Source of the DNA: Trichaptum fuscoviolaceum
Lineage: Eukaryota > Basidiomycota > Agaricomycetes > Hymenochaetales > Trichaptaceae
DNA: 64,000 bases
Direction: 5' to 3'
NCBI GenBank assembly: GCA_910574455.1
Contig: CAJSYZ010000004.1
Span: 744,001 to 808,000, forward strand
Positions 21,057 through 33,379 of this stretch are shown here, one piece after another (the stretch's first letter is position 1; each line of letters starts with the position of its first letter). The position numbers were made by a program, and so were the translations under genes. The notes under the pieces were generated by a model that did not search any database, had not been told where the DNA came from, and worked only from the letters and a program-made list of their open reading frames with translations.

Positions 21057-24000
21057 TTAAAAGTCTGCACCGTCCGTAGCCGAATCCCATAATGAACCCT
21101 CGTCCTCGCGATCGCCTTCCCCGTCCTCTCTGCCTGCGTCATTCTCCTCGCCCTCAAAACCTCCACTGCGTCCATAACCCATGCTGAAATTCTCGTCCGC
21201 ATCCTTGTTCTCATCCTGATCCTGATCCTTGTCCTCCTCCTGATCCTTGTCCTCGTCCTCGTCTCCCTCGCCAAGCACACTCTCGTCCTCCATATCGTCT
21301 TCCCTATCCTTGAAATCCTCGACTTCTTCGCCGTCATTATCCTTATCCTCCTTGCACTTACTACTTCTAGTAGCACCCTCGCCATATGTATACTCGCCGC
21401 TCGCATCCGCGTCTCCAACGTCAAGATACAGGGAGAAATCCCTGCCAGTGACACCCGATCCAACAAGTTCGGTGTTCTTTCCCGCACTAAAATCTTCAAT
21501 GGAATTGTAAGCTGCTAGGCGGGATCGGACCTTCTCCCAGTTTGATTCAGTAAAAAACGAGGAATTCGACAATAAGTTAACATAGTCGTCCGTATGAGGC
21601 TGCCACAGAGCACTGGTGAAGTACCACTCAGCGCCACCAAACTCTTCTTTGATCTTTTGCAACCGGGCCACCTGCTTGTCGATTGCAACCTTGACCTGTT
21701 CATGAGAAGTTCAGCGAATAAAGCCACTATAAGAACTGAAGTAGATAGATACCACGGTTGCCGCAAGAGCGAGGGCACCGATAGGCTTTCCTATTGTGTT
21801 TTTGTCCAGTACTTTATGCCGACCCAGGGCCAAGACTAGGTGTACGGACAACACTGAGATTACGAGATCAGAGCAGAACAACCCTTGCTTCTGTACTTTC
21901 AGAGTCAATGCAGGGACACGAAGGGTGACATGGGGCAAATTTTCACATACCTTATCCATACTATGCCAGCGTTCCCAGAGGAATGGTTCAGCTTTCTTCT
22001 TGTCGACCATCGTCTGCAACATCTTCACAATTTCTTCGGTCTCCACTGACTTAGAACGCTCGTTGCCGACGAAACTCGAAATTGATTGTTCGGCTTTCTC
22101 GAACAATTTCTTGCGCCAACTATCAGAGCATCTCTGGGCTGCCTACAGGGCAGATCATACTTGATTCAAAATGGCCGATGTAAGACAATAAGGGATGACT
22201 CAACTAAAGAACAGATGTCGGCCAATTGCGTGTCGTAACTAAGTTCGACAGAATCAAACACCTTCCCCCACAAGGTTCCGATGGACTTATTGTCCGGGTT
22301 TTGCCATGGAGTTGTGGACTTTCCAACTGCGCGATACAGTGAAGGCAGAAGAATGTGAGTCCAGCCTGCCTGAGTTCCGGGAGGGAGACACTGATTCGTT
22401 GCCCTTTTTTTGCCGGGAACGCGGGATCCCTCCCTTCCGATACTATTTCTATCCTTGTCTTCAAGCCCTACAGATGTCTGCATTTCTGCAAGTTAGTGGA
22501 TGTATATCATAGACATGATTTGATTAACGCACAGAGCTAGTAGTCCGAGAGACTTTGCGATGACCATCATGAGCCTTGGTTGCGAGCACTTCGGGTTCAG
22601 GACTGATGGATACTGTCGTCATCGCAGGTGATTGTGCTCGTGGTGTTAGCGACACCTCACAACCACTTGCCTGTTAAAGGAGCCATGAATTAGTACACGA
22701 ATCAATTGCAGCAATTAGCTCACACTTGCAATATGTTGCGCATGAGCCGCCAGAGACCTCTTCAAATTGCGAATAGAAGTAGAAGATTTTATCTGTAGCA
22801 ATTAGAGGAATTGTTACCAAGAAAAGCTCGAAGAGAATTGAATACCAGTATATCAGCCTGAGAATGACTGTCTTGCAGTTTACTCTTGTTACTAGTAGTG
22901 AGGTTCAAATCCTTGTTGCTTAATCAGAAATGATATGAAATGGAGATTAGAAGGATTAACACTAACTGTCGAGGCAGCCTGTGATGACGGCTTCTTCATA
23001 TACACGTTCATGCTAGTCTGTTTTAGATAGTAAGGAAGTGATTTGAATATTGGGTGGAAATGCAAGAATTACCACGGCATGCGAGTTAGAGTCCGGCGGT
23101 GACTTCCTCTTCTTATTATTCGCGATCATGCTGTCCTACAATAAGCAAAGCTTAGTAGACGACCAGATCCTTGCCAAAGAAAGGGGTGCAGAAAGTTATC
23201 CTATTGAGTGTCGATGCCTACACATACCTGCATCTGCAGATACAACGCCGGCGATTGCTCTCTATGTCCATCAACAGTAATACCCTCCTGACGAGATGAC
23301 AGGTGAGTAGTGAGGGGATAAAAGCAGAATAAACTTACCGTTACATCAAGCTGGGAGTTGGCGATTCTCTGCATTTTCGCGCCCTATTCAGAGTACGGTT
23401 TGGTAAGTAATGAAGTAAAGATATGTCGACGCCGAAGGCCACAAGAAAGTCCGGCACCAGATCCATGCTTTGATGTGAAACACTCACCTGAACGGCCGAT
23501 TGTCTCCTGATATTCTTCTTCTCCAGAGCACAAAGAAGGAAGGATAAGTAGCGCGAACGAAGCAAGACATTATGATGCCACTTACCAACGTTGTAGGAGC
23601 CTGCAACTCGGAGAGAGTGTCGCGGGATAGCTTCCTTTTCTTCGATTTATTGCTGGCTCCATCCTGATACGATACAGAAACATTGTTAATTAGCCATCGT
23701 TGTGCATGCGACTCCACCGATGCATAGTCCCTTGAACTTTAAGCGGCACTCACATTGGCTTGGGGCGGTATTGTAAGTCTCCTCGCGTCCTAATTAAACG
23801 CACAATCAAAATATTAAGATTTCATCTGCCAGTCTAATAAATGCTTTAACCAACTCACATTATCAGTGTCGGAGTCAACAAGATGTGCCGTCTGTCGCTC
23901 GCTCGCAAAGCTATTCTTTACACCTTGAAAACTCGTGAGGGTTACTGTCTCTCCTTCATCCTCCCAAGGACTAAAGTTTGCATCCTTCTGCACCGAGGCG

Positions 24001-25389
24001 GGGAGCCTAAATTTTCCTTGCGTCAGCCAGGCTCACAACTTGAAACAAAGATAAGGATGTGAGCATTATAAGAAGCTGCAACGTTCGGGTTCATGATGAT
24101 CTTGAAGAAGTGTGGCACGGCGGTGACCCGGGCCGCCACGGTCGCTGCCACTGGCAGTGTCACTGGCGCACGCGTGGCACGCTCAAACTGCCAGTGGCGG
24201 GCGCATTCAAGCTATCAGTACTAGTACTAGTAGTAGTAGTAAGTCGTACTACGATGATAAGCTTCAAGTAGCTGAGTTTAAATCAAGCTTCACACTCACT
24301 AGCAACTTGAATTTGTTTGAATTTGAAACTGATCTTTCGTACTATGATGCCAACGGTTGAGTAGTACGACTTCAAACTCACAAGTCAATATCTTCTACTA
24401 TCTTCCCTGCGATCTCAGGATTTCTGCCCTCTCCGCCGAAGAAAGTGGATCCATCTGTGTTGCGAAGTGCCCTGACAGGTCGCTTTGTCTTATCGTTCCG
24501 TTTCGACGTATTGGGCGAGTCTATCATGTCTGTATCCTCACCAGAAAGACTGCTGTCCTGTCCTGCAAGCGTACTATGACAGCCAGTGCCTCCTATGATA
24601 CGACTTGAAGCCTTTGCGCCCTGCACGCGAGTACGGAAAGGAAGTGCACCTATGGTGTCCTTTTTCCTCGCCTTTTTTGCGCGCTCTCTATCTGGTCCAT
24701 TGGAATTGGCTGCATCATAACGTGAGTCAATATGTTCATCTTTCAAAATCTAAAGTCGTAAAGGTAATGCAACTTACGAACATTCAACTTTGCGTTGCCT
24801 TCAGCTTCACAAAAGCTGTCTTTTTCCTCCGAGTCGTTCGTTGATCCTGCAATGCCAATATCTCGTAACTCGACTGTCGCTGTCTTGAAGATAAGGACTC
24901 ACTAGCTTCAGGAGTGTCTTTCGGTTTTTTTAGCCCTCGTTTGTCAGTGCCAGCCAGCTTAGGTGCAGTTGAGCCCATCTGGGTGCGAATGTCAAGAGCC
25001 TTCGACAAATTCTTCTCAAGCTCCATCGTCTCCAGTATCGCTGTTTCCTGTTGCTCTGCTGCAGCTCTCTTTTTGCGTACCTTCTCAGATGCCTCTTGTT
25101 CTTTTGCTGCCCGTTTCTGTTCCGCATCAAGTTTTCTCTTCTCTCTCGCATCCGCGGCTTGTTGAGCCGCAGCTTCGCGCAGAGCTGCCCGTTCTTCCTT
25201 CTGTTTTTCCTTCTCCTCCTTTTCCCTCAATGCCTCACCACGCTTTGAGGCCTGCTCTTCTCTCCTTCTCTCCTTCTCTTCTTTCTCCCTCAATACCTCC
25301 TCTTTCGTTCGACGTGTTCTGAGTTTATTGACTATGGCTCCCGGGTGCTGATCGCTATTCTTAGCCCGCGTTTGTCTTCGAGTTGACAT
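21057..25389 (-). CDS. DUF6532-type protein, many exons
   Basis: Start MSTRRQTRAKNSDQHPG at 25389. Exon 1 is a highly charged coiled coil of about 150 residues (EEVLREKEEKERRREEQ). Many short exons of low complexity follow between 24.75 and 22.5 kb. A globular part resembles DUF6532 (WTHILLPSLYRAVGKSTTPW, LWGKVFDSVELSYDTQL, SISSFVGNER, GALALAATVV, EWYFTSALWQPHTDDY), ending in an acidic Asp/Glu-rich tail of about 100 residues. Function unknown; a DNA- or chromatin-related role is only a guess from composition. It is transcribed away from the Plavaka transposase, with the motif array 25430-26000 between them. Exon joins were not verified, and the 24120-24371 insert may disturb it. Confidence 0.55.
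24120..24371. repeat. Short inverted-repeat insert inside the DUF6532-type gene
   Basis: Contains the inverted pair CACTGGCAGT (24153) with ACTGCCAGTG (24189), a run of ACTAGTACTAGTAGTAGTAG, and the inverted pair AAGTCGTACTAC (24240) with GTAGTACGACTT (24360). The words are the same as in the arrays at 25430-26000 and 33380-34020. It falls between coding-like segments, so it should be intronic. Confidence 0.6.
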
Positions 25390-25429
25390 TCTTGTGCAGT
25401 GTTTCAAGTCGAGGCACGCTGACAGGTGC

Positions 25430-26000
25430 TATGAGTTTCGATGGTGAATCGAGTTGGCAAAGGTGCAAGTTGAAGTTGAAGTTGGAGATGAGGGCGCCTA
25501 TTCAAGGAAAATTTACGCCCACTTGCACTTCAAGTTGCACTGCCAGTGCCTGATCCTGCTGGCACTGGCAGCCTGCCACTGGCAGTGAGTGAGCCTGAGT
25601 GACTCCGAGTCTGAGTCATGCCACTGGCACTGGCAGTGATTGGCAGCCTTCAAGTTAGGCTGACTCGGAATGAGCCTGACTCAGACTCGGACTTGGACAC
25701 TCGGATACTCAGGCTAGCTCTATTACTAGTACTATCACAGTGCTACTAGTACTAGTACTACTCACTGGCACTTCAAGTTGCAGGCTCACTGGCAGGCTGG
25801 CGGCGGTGCCACTGAGTCACTGACAGCCTGAGGCTGTGGCTACTCAGGCTACCGGTACTACTACTACTAACTTCAAGTTGTTACGCGGGCGTCACCGCTG
25901 AGCGTGCCATTCAACTTTAAATTTCAAGTTAGCATTTGCGCTCGCTCCTACTTCAAGCTCAACTTGTTGTCAGTACTGCCGGCCGCCTGACGTACAATAG
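25430..26000. repeat. Subterminal motif array, left of Plavaka transposase
   Basis: Dense, unordered repeats of CACTGGCAG/CTGCCAGTG, TTCAAGTT/AACTTGAA, ACTAGTACTAGTAC and CAGGCTACT on both strands. This is the look of subterminal transposase-binding regions of CACTA-like elements. No coding sequence. Confidence 0.65.
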
Positions 26001-26024
26001 GCTGTGTTCAAGTTACTGGAACTA

Positions 26025-29000
26025 ATGCCGGTAACTCGGCGAAGGCCCAAACCCGTTCATCTTACAGATATCTTCCCCCCGACTATTCAATGCACCTTCT
26101 CCTTCTGCAGCAGGAGGTTCAAGAATCAATCCGCAAGAACAAGACATGAATATTCAGCTCACCCGTCATCATTTGCAACAAGACCTGCTGCTTGTGGTTA
26201 CGACTCGGATTCCTCACCCAAGCGACCCGCACGACCTTCGACACCTCAAGCTCTTCCCGGCTCTCCTGAACTTCCAACAGACTTGGAGGGCCATCATGAA
26301 GATGAAAGCGGCTGCAACTCTTCAAGTTACGACTACGACATTTCTATACTCACACAGGATATCTCGATGCTTAGCATAGGCCGAGACGAGCTGCTTCAAG
26401 ATTTAGACGGTCCTGATTGCCTGCCCCATGCTGACACTGGAGATGACGAACTTGAAGACCAAGACCTATCTTCTGCTGATCCGGACTCCGACATTGGAGA
26501 TTATGAAGAGAACAATGATAACTTAAAGGTGTATCACAGATATTTAAATGGTGCGCGCTAAGTATGATGTCCCCGGTTTACTGTAGCATTCTGACACCAA
26601 ATATCGTGCAGCCACTCCATGCGATGAAGAAGGGAACTTGTTAGAAAAGGAAGAACCGCCCGTTTTACGGAACGAACCTGCGTCAAATGACTGGTTTCCC
26701 TATTCGTGCCGAGCAGATTTCGAGCTCGCAGATTTTCTCTATCGCGAAGAGCAAATGTCTGCTGGCAACATAACAAAGCTTCTCGGAATTATGAAGGCTT
26801 ATCAACTAATTCAGTCCACGGAGAACGCACAATCTGTTGAATTGGGCGCGACAGATCCCAACTTCGATGACTCAGATCTGGATACAGCTGGTACACTGCT
26901 TGATGGAGATGCACAAAATTTGTACAAGATCATTGACACTACAAAAGTCGGTGATGTATCTTGGAAATCCTTCAGTAACTTCTACACTACCGACAAGGGC
27001 CAAAAAGCGTCAAATGAGAACATCGAGTCATGGAAGAGGAAAGAATATGATGTATGGTATCGGGATCCTTTGGAAGTGATCCGAAATTTGGTGGATAATC
27101 CGGCTTTAGAAGGCGAATTTGACTTTGTCCCGTTTCGTGAATTTCAGACAAAGGAGGACACCGATAATATCAATGACAAAGAACGAGTTTTCAGAAATTA
27201 CATGTCCGGGAATTTTGCTTGGGAACAGGCTGTAAGTCATGACTCATTAACTCGCACAGATACTTATTATCCTTGACTTAGAACAAGATCTATGCAGAAG
27301 ATAAAGCAGTCCATGGATCTATGTTCGTCCCGGTCATCTTAGGGAGCGATAAGACAACGGTTTCTGTTGGAACTGGCAATAATGAATACTATCCTTTGTA
27401 TCTCTCGATTGGGAATGTATCAAACAAGGCCCGGCGGTCCCAGAAACTGAATACAGTCCAGCTCATAGCATTTCTGGCAATACCAAAGAGTATGTGTTAA
27501 TAGTGATCTATTTGATTGAGTTCTGATGCTTTGCAGCTGAGCGGCAATACGAAAAGTCAGATGACTTCCGGCGTTTTCGACATCAGATTTTTCATTCGTC
27601 TATATCGAGGATCTTAAACTCGCTGAAAACCGCAATGATCATGAACACTCAGAAAACTATTCTCCGGTGCCCTGATGGTCACTTGCGTAGGTCAGTTTTC
27701 GGACTCGGCTCATATATAGCCGGTTATCCGGAACAGGTCAGCCTTTGTGCCATATGCACTGGATGGTGCTGCAAGTAAGTCCTAGCTTTCCTGAAATCAA
27801 GCTCTGTTGCGATAACTTACTTTCGACATTATAGATGCACAGCGCCTCACAAGGACCTCGATAATCCGGAATTTGTATCAATTCCTCGAACAAAAGAGCT
27901 GCACGAACGATTGATAGAACAGGTAGACGTCAACAACATGAATAAAGCAACAATTCGGAAAGAGTACGGATTCCACCAGGACATTGTGGTACGTGCTTCA
28001 AATTATTCATTGGATGCGTATATTGCAGCTGATACGTTGCTCCGTAGCCTTTCACCAATGACATTCCGCGCGCAGATATATGCGATCTCATATCTCCGGA
28101 CCTGCTGCACCAAATCATCAAAGGCGTGTTCAAGGATCATCTTGTCGAGTGGATATGTCAGAGCTTGACCACGTCAGAGCTGGACATTGTGGATAAAAGG
28201 TGCTGTTTTTTTACAAGTTGTTTAATGTGAATACCGTTGCTAATCTCCGCGTAGAATCAGAGTCGCTGCTCCTTTTCCTGGACTTCGCAGATTCCCCGAA
28301 GGCCGAGGCTTCAAGCAATGGACAGGCAATGATTCTAAGGCACTTATGAAAGTATGTGACCTTTTTATCTTGTTCGAGGCAGTGGTTTGCTGATATTTGA
28401 TGCAATTTGCTTAGGTATATCTTCCGGCTATCGTGGGCATTGCACACGATGATATGATTCGCACATTAAGTGCATTTCTAGACTTCTGTTACCTTGTGCG
28501 TGGTACACGATTACAGCCTCAACTCTTGATCAAATCAAAGCCTCTTTGGATCACTTTCACCGTTATCGGCAAATATTCATAGCTAAGGGCATCCGGGATA
28601 ACTTTTCACTACCACGACAGCATGCTATGGTCCATTATCCAACATTGATCCCTCTGTTCGCTGCACCGAGTGGACTGTGCTCATCGATTACAGAGAATAA
28701 GCATATTTATGCGGTCAAAGAAACATGGCGACGCTCGAACAGAAATGATCCCTTGGGCCAGATGATCACAGCAAATCAACGACTTAGTAAACTTATTGCA
28801 TCGAGGTCAGACTTCGAACGGCGTGGAATGCTAGACGATACGCTATCTGAGGCTACGTGGAAAGTTTTGCGAGATGTTCTGCGGAAGAATATGTCAGAGC
28901 CGGAGGAGGAGGATGCTGAGAGGATCCCGAACCAGAGGGAGCAGATGCAGTGTATTGGTATGCCAGTGGCAGGACTCGGAGCAGCCAATGATACAGATAG

Positions 29001-30070
29001 TTTCTTCGATGGCATTATGGGTAATCAAGAGCACAACGAAATTGCTGACCTGGATGATTTCGGCAGTTCATCAGTGGGAGGACTGCAGAGTAGTGTGGTT
29101 CTTCATGATGTGGAAAATACAGAACATCGGTTCCGCTTGGGTGGTAGAAGCGACCCTTCAAGCTTAATATTAATGGCTTCAAAACAACGTTAGTAACACG
29201 AGCTTGAAGTTGTGGCGCTGGACATCTGACTTCTTCGTTGTTATCCTTACAGAGTCCAGTAAGCTGTACCCCAAACAGCTCAATGCTCTTGTGACAATGA
29301 AAGGCCATCCGGAACTCCGGCGGCTCCGACAACTCATCAAAATATACTTATTCTGCAAGTACGAACGGTGCAACTTGAACGAATTAGGATACTACGACCT
29401 CGGAAGTGCTTCTGACAGCCTGATAGAAGCCAAACAACACTTTGCACTGGACATGGGCAATGACATTGCCATCTTCCATTCAGCTACCGCGTATTTCGCC
29501 TACCGCGGCGAATCGATTCCTATAGAGCAAGCAATGAGGGAGGTGATCAGGTCCAATTCCTCTTGGCGCGGAAAACCACGACGTGATGTCGTTCTTGTCC
29601 AAGTTGATTCTCGCAAAAAGGGGTTTGCGGGCATGCAAATTGCTCGGGTTATGCTTCTTTTCTCCTTCACTGCCAACGGAGAACGGCAGGAATGCGCCCT
29701 CGTCCAGTTTTTCAAGAACATTGGAGACTCACCTGACAGAAAAACAAGAATGTGGATAGTCGAGCCAGAGTATGAGTCAGAGACCTCTACCGCGTGCCAG
29801 CGTATTGGAAGTTGCCGTCAACTGAGTGACAATGACACCTCAGGCTCAGGCTACCACCGTCACGGTGACTCCAAAACTCCAAAGTTATCCGTGATAGCTC
29901 TAGGGAGTATCTTCCGTTTAGCTCACCTCCTTGGGGTTCCAAAGGGTGATGAATGTCCTCCGAAGTCATTGACACCTGAGGAGTCCCTGGACTTTTACGA
30001 TAGATTCTATGTTAACCGATTTGCTGACATGCACATGCATGAAACATTGTACGAAAGTAGACAACAATAA
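26025..30070 (+). pseudogene. Plavaka transposase, one frameshift
   Basis: Start MPVTRRRPKPVHL with an N-terminal C2H2 finger (CTFSFC..HEYSAH). The body follows the Plavaka order: FELADFLYREEQMSAGNI, YDVWYRDPLEVIRNLVDNPA, GSMFVPVILGSDKTTVSVGT, NEYYPLYLSIGNVSNKARR, FGLGSYIAGYPEQVSL, GWCCKCTAPHKDLD, PFPGLRRFPEGRGFKQWTG, AFLDFCYLVR, FSLPRQHAMVHYPTLI, and a C-terminal QECALVQFFKNIGD. Introns with good splice pairs connect the parts (for example 26561-26611 and 27232-27282). Near 28505, after CYLVR, the continuation TITASTLDQIKASLD is in another frame and no intron can bridge the gap, so one base is missing or extra. This copy is therefore probably dead. The family moves DNA by cut and paste. Confidence 0.85.
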
Positions 30071-30220
30071 AGATAAACCCTCATTTAGCACACAAAGTAC
30101 CTTTAAGTTGAAACTTATGAAGTAAGGATATGACATTTAAATGTTCAACATTGTACGAAGCTAGACAATAATTACTAAGTTAAGCTGTACTAGTATCATA
30201 GTATTGAGACTTACGTAGTA

Positions 30221-30704
30221 GGTGCGCTCGGTTCCAGTGCTTGCGAAGCAACGATAGCCTTATTTAGCCATCGATTCTTGAGATGCTCCGTGGGAATAGC
30301 TTAACAATTAAAAAAGGGTCTGTGAAACTGGGCTAGGACAGTAATACTTTGCTGTGACCACTTCGGAGTCGGACATTCCATTTCCGGTATTTTCTGCTGC
30401 ATATATGCAAACCTCTTGTCCATGGTTCCCCTTTGTTTTGCACGGAAATAAATACTATGTTAGCTCCTTAATGAGGCTGATTGTAAGAATAACAGCTTTA
30501 AACTGGCTGTTGCACGAATATTAGGAAGAGACTGATGTTCAAGCAAATCAAAGTAATGTAACATGTGTGACTATTATCTTGTAATCAGTAACCAAGCAGC
30601 TAGTACTAGTCGCTATTAGTACGAGAATGTCCGGACCACTTCCGGTTTTGTCCGGCGGTGCTTGAACGCGTCGTTGCGTCGCAAGCACTGGAACCGAGCG
30701 CACC
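30221..30704. mobile_element. TA-flanked MITE-like element with 33-bp inverted ends
   Basis: Left end GGTGCGCTCGGTTCCAGTGC... (30221-30253) and right end 30672-30704 are inverted repeats with one mismatch in 33. TA dinucleotides flank both sides (30219-30220; 30706-30707, with one extra C). About 418 bp of non-coding DNA lies inside. The TA flanks suggest Tc1/mariner-type mobilisation. It lies 150 bp after the transposase stop. Confidence 0.85.
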
Positions 30705-31093
30705 CTAAGTGTTTTTTTGGCTCGCATTCAAGTTGTACTACAGTTTACATTGCCAGAGCCAGTGGCAACCACATCATAGTATTCAATGTTCAAGGTAATA
30801 TTATTATCAACAAATCTCAAAGCGACATAAGAAAAAACTGAAAATGCAAGCATAGCGCAGAGACTCGGATTACAAGGGTACTCAAAGTCATAGGTTCACC
30901 TCGAAGTCCTCAGCGTTTCCCATGATATAAGTGCCTGGGAGTGGTTGGCTGACAACTTCACTCTGAAACCGCTTGACGGGGAGAACAGCTACTAGTAAAT
31001 GCAGTGAGCGTATAATATGGAAATGAGGAGACTTTGTCACTTACAATTATTACTGATTGCTGTGTCCATTGTCAACCCGCCACCTTCGAAAAA

Positions 31094-33326
31094 CTACTTC
31101 GGCTCGTCGCGGTGACCTTCAGGACTTGAAGGCTTGGAGTCATCCTTTGACTCTATCGCCAATTTCACATAATTGCGATACCCTAAGACTTCACGAATAT
31201 CAACGGGATTTTTGACGCCTTCCGGGACTTTTGCCTCGAATGCCGAGCACACCAACTCCGTCAGATAGCGTTGGTATCTCTGCATGTCATTGTCCTTCAA
31301 GTGGCGGAGCTTTGTATCCGATTTCTGTTCGACCTTGCCCTTGCCCTTGCCCTTGCCCTTGCCCTTGCCCTCGTGCTCGGGCTCGGGCTCGGCCTTATAT
31401 GCCGCCATGCTCGCCATCTCCAACTTGTTATATTCTTCTAACTTATCAATAGATTCAAGGACAGAATCAGTCATCTCCTCCCCTTGATGTACGATCTTGT
31501 TTAAGAGGTCGTTTATGATGACGCCTTTCGACCTCTGCATGACTAGATCGAAAAGACCCCTTCTGGAGACAACCTGCAACCATCTCCTGACGATCCTAAG
31601 CCCATTTATCAATCTCGTCTGAAGAACGCACAAATCGTCGATGCATTTATTAACCTCATCCACAAATTTTGGTGCAACTTCTAGTGGTATGTTTCGATGT
31701 AGGTCCGATAGTAGGAGTAGGTTTTCCATCGTGTCGCGAACTTTGGGCGCCCTCGTCGAGACAACTTCATAGTCGGACGAAGTAACTTCATCCGCGTATT
31801 CCCTCCTGTCGTAGAAAGCGTCGTACCGATTGCACAGACCAATCGCCAGTTTCCAGCTTTTAGTTTTCGCACCCTTCGCATCCTTCTCAGCTGGTAAGTG
31901 TAGTAGCATTTCATTGGCAGCGGGTGTCTGGGGTGAAATATGAAGAGTTCTGACCGCAGGCGTCGAATATTTCGCTTGCAAATTCCCTGATTTTGATACC
32001 TGTGTGTAGAGTGCTTCCCATGAGAAGCGGATTTCGGTTCTGATCATAAGTCCATTAGCCGAAACTGAGATGGATTGGAGATGGTCTTCGATGGTTGCGA
32101 TGAGATCGTAAAGGGCGTCGAAATGGGCCTGGAAGTACGGTAGGAAGATTCGGAAATCATGAAACCAGGGGTCCGACTTGGATGCCTGCAATACCTCAAC
32201 ACAGTCTTGCTTGAAATCTTCCGCAATACACATTACACCCGATTTGCGATAATCTAGATGCATGCTGTAGTCTTTCGGAGGGGAGTGATCTCGTATGACC
32301 ACCCAGAGTTTCTTTGGCTCTATCTCGTGGAACTTGTAATTATAGGGTAGACTATTTGGGGCCGCGAGGGTGTCGAACACTTCATCTCTAGTGAACCAGA
32401 TGACAATTGCGGAGGACTCCATGAAGAAGAACCTTAGACTGTCCAAGAGCTTCCTTACTCTAATAGCGTCGCCCGCTGGCCGTGACTAACAAGCATAGGT
32501 TATTAGACGTTCTTTTTAGAAACATGATCTTATTACTTACCCCCGTAACATTTGCAGACAAGAGCTCGACCACTTCAGACATCTTTCCCAAAGCTGTGTT
32601 CAACGTTTGAATCTGCGCCTCAAAAGCAGTGCTCATCTGTGCAACCTGTTTCTCCAACTTCATAATCCTATCATCCCCTGAATGAGCTGGATGGTTTGAA
32701 GTCGAGCGAACCGACTGCATGTCATCTGTACCAGTGAGCAATGGGGAAGTAGCAGTGCTCGTCCTTGCAACATTTTCCTCCAAATTCGTAATCATACCAA
32801 CCCCTGAATGAGCTGGATGGTTTGAAGTCGAGCGAACCGACTGGTTGTAATCTGTACCAGTGTGAACTGGAATTTCTATAGCTTCTGAAATACTTTTTGC
32901 AGTAACGACCAGGGAATCCAAAGTAGCCGGAGATTGGCTAATGCTCCTTTTTATTGTATGCCCAGGTCCTGCTCTCGTCCCATGCGTTGACTCTGACAGT
33001 GATCGCGGAAGTTCAAGTTGCACTGGTGAATCGCTGACAGTGTGCGAATGACTTCTTCCTTTACTTGTCACGCCAGTCGTCTTTGCCCTTTTCGCATCAC
33101 GATAATCATTGTCCGGCTCATTCGTGTTATGACGCTTAGTGCTCGGCTCCCCTGCCAGTGAATCCTCTGCTGAAGGCGGCTGTTAATTGGCTTTGTTTCC
33201 AGTCCGAGGTAAAACGAGCTCACTTTGGTTACTACTATTGTTGTAAGTACGTTTCCGATCTATGATTACTGTTCCCCGTCCCCGACTCGCCGGATTTGAT
33301 GCACTGGCATTTGGTGACGTATACAT
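31094..33326 (-). CDS. Unrecognised protein with coiled coil and Gly-Lys tract
   Basis: Start MYTSPNASASNPASRGRG at 33326. An in-frame TAA near 33183 must be removed by splicing (a GTGAGC..TTAACAG pair is nearby, but its phase does not fit cleanly), so the 5' end is unresolved or broken. The N-terminal half is Ser/Thr-rich and holds two copies of RSTSNHPAHSG and a short coiled coil (RIMKLEKQVAQMSTAFEAQI). A GTAAGT..TTAG intron at about 32486-32540 leads to a 450-residue, mostly helical region (FDALYDLIATIEDHLQSISV, RIVRRWLQVVSRRGLFDLV) with GKGKGKGKGKGKG encoded by a (TTGCCC)n tract at about 31335-31372. I recognise no family. Its position inside the Plavaka arrays suggests transposon cargo. 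Confidence 0.55.
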
Positions 33327-33379
33327 TGTCTAAGTCTTCTCAGGCTGCTGATTGGGATTATCTACAATTTAGTTATTGT

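Noticed and set aside
21247..21510. Ser-rich plus-strand protein
   Set aside because: Antisense of the Asp/Glu-rich tail of the DUF6532-type gene.
31231..31487. Pro/Cys- and Leu/Pro-repeat plus-strand proteins
   Set aside because: Antisense of the Gly-Lys tract encoded on the minus strand.
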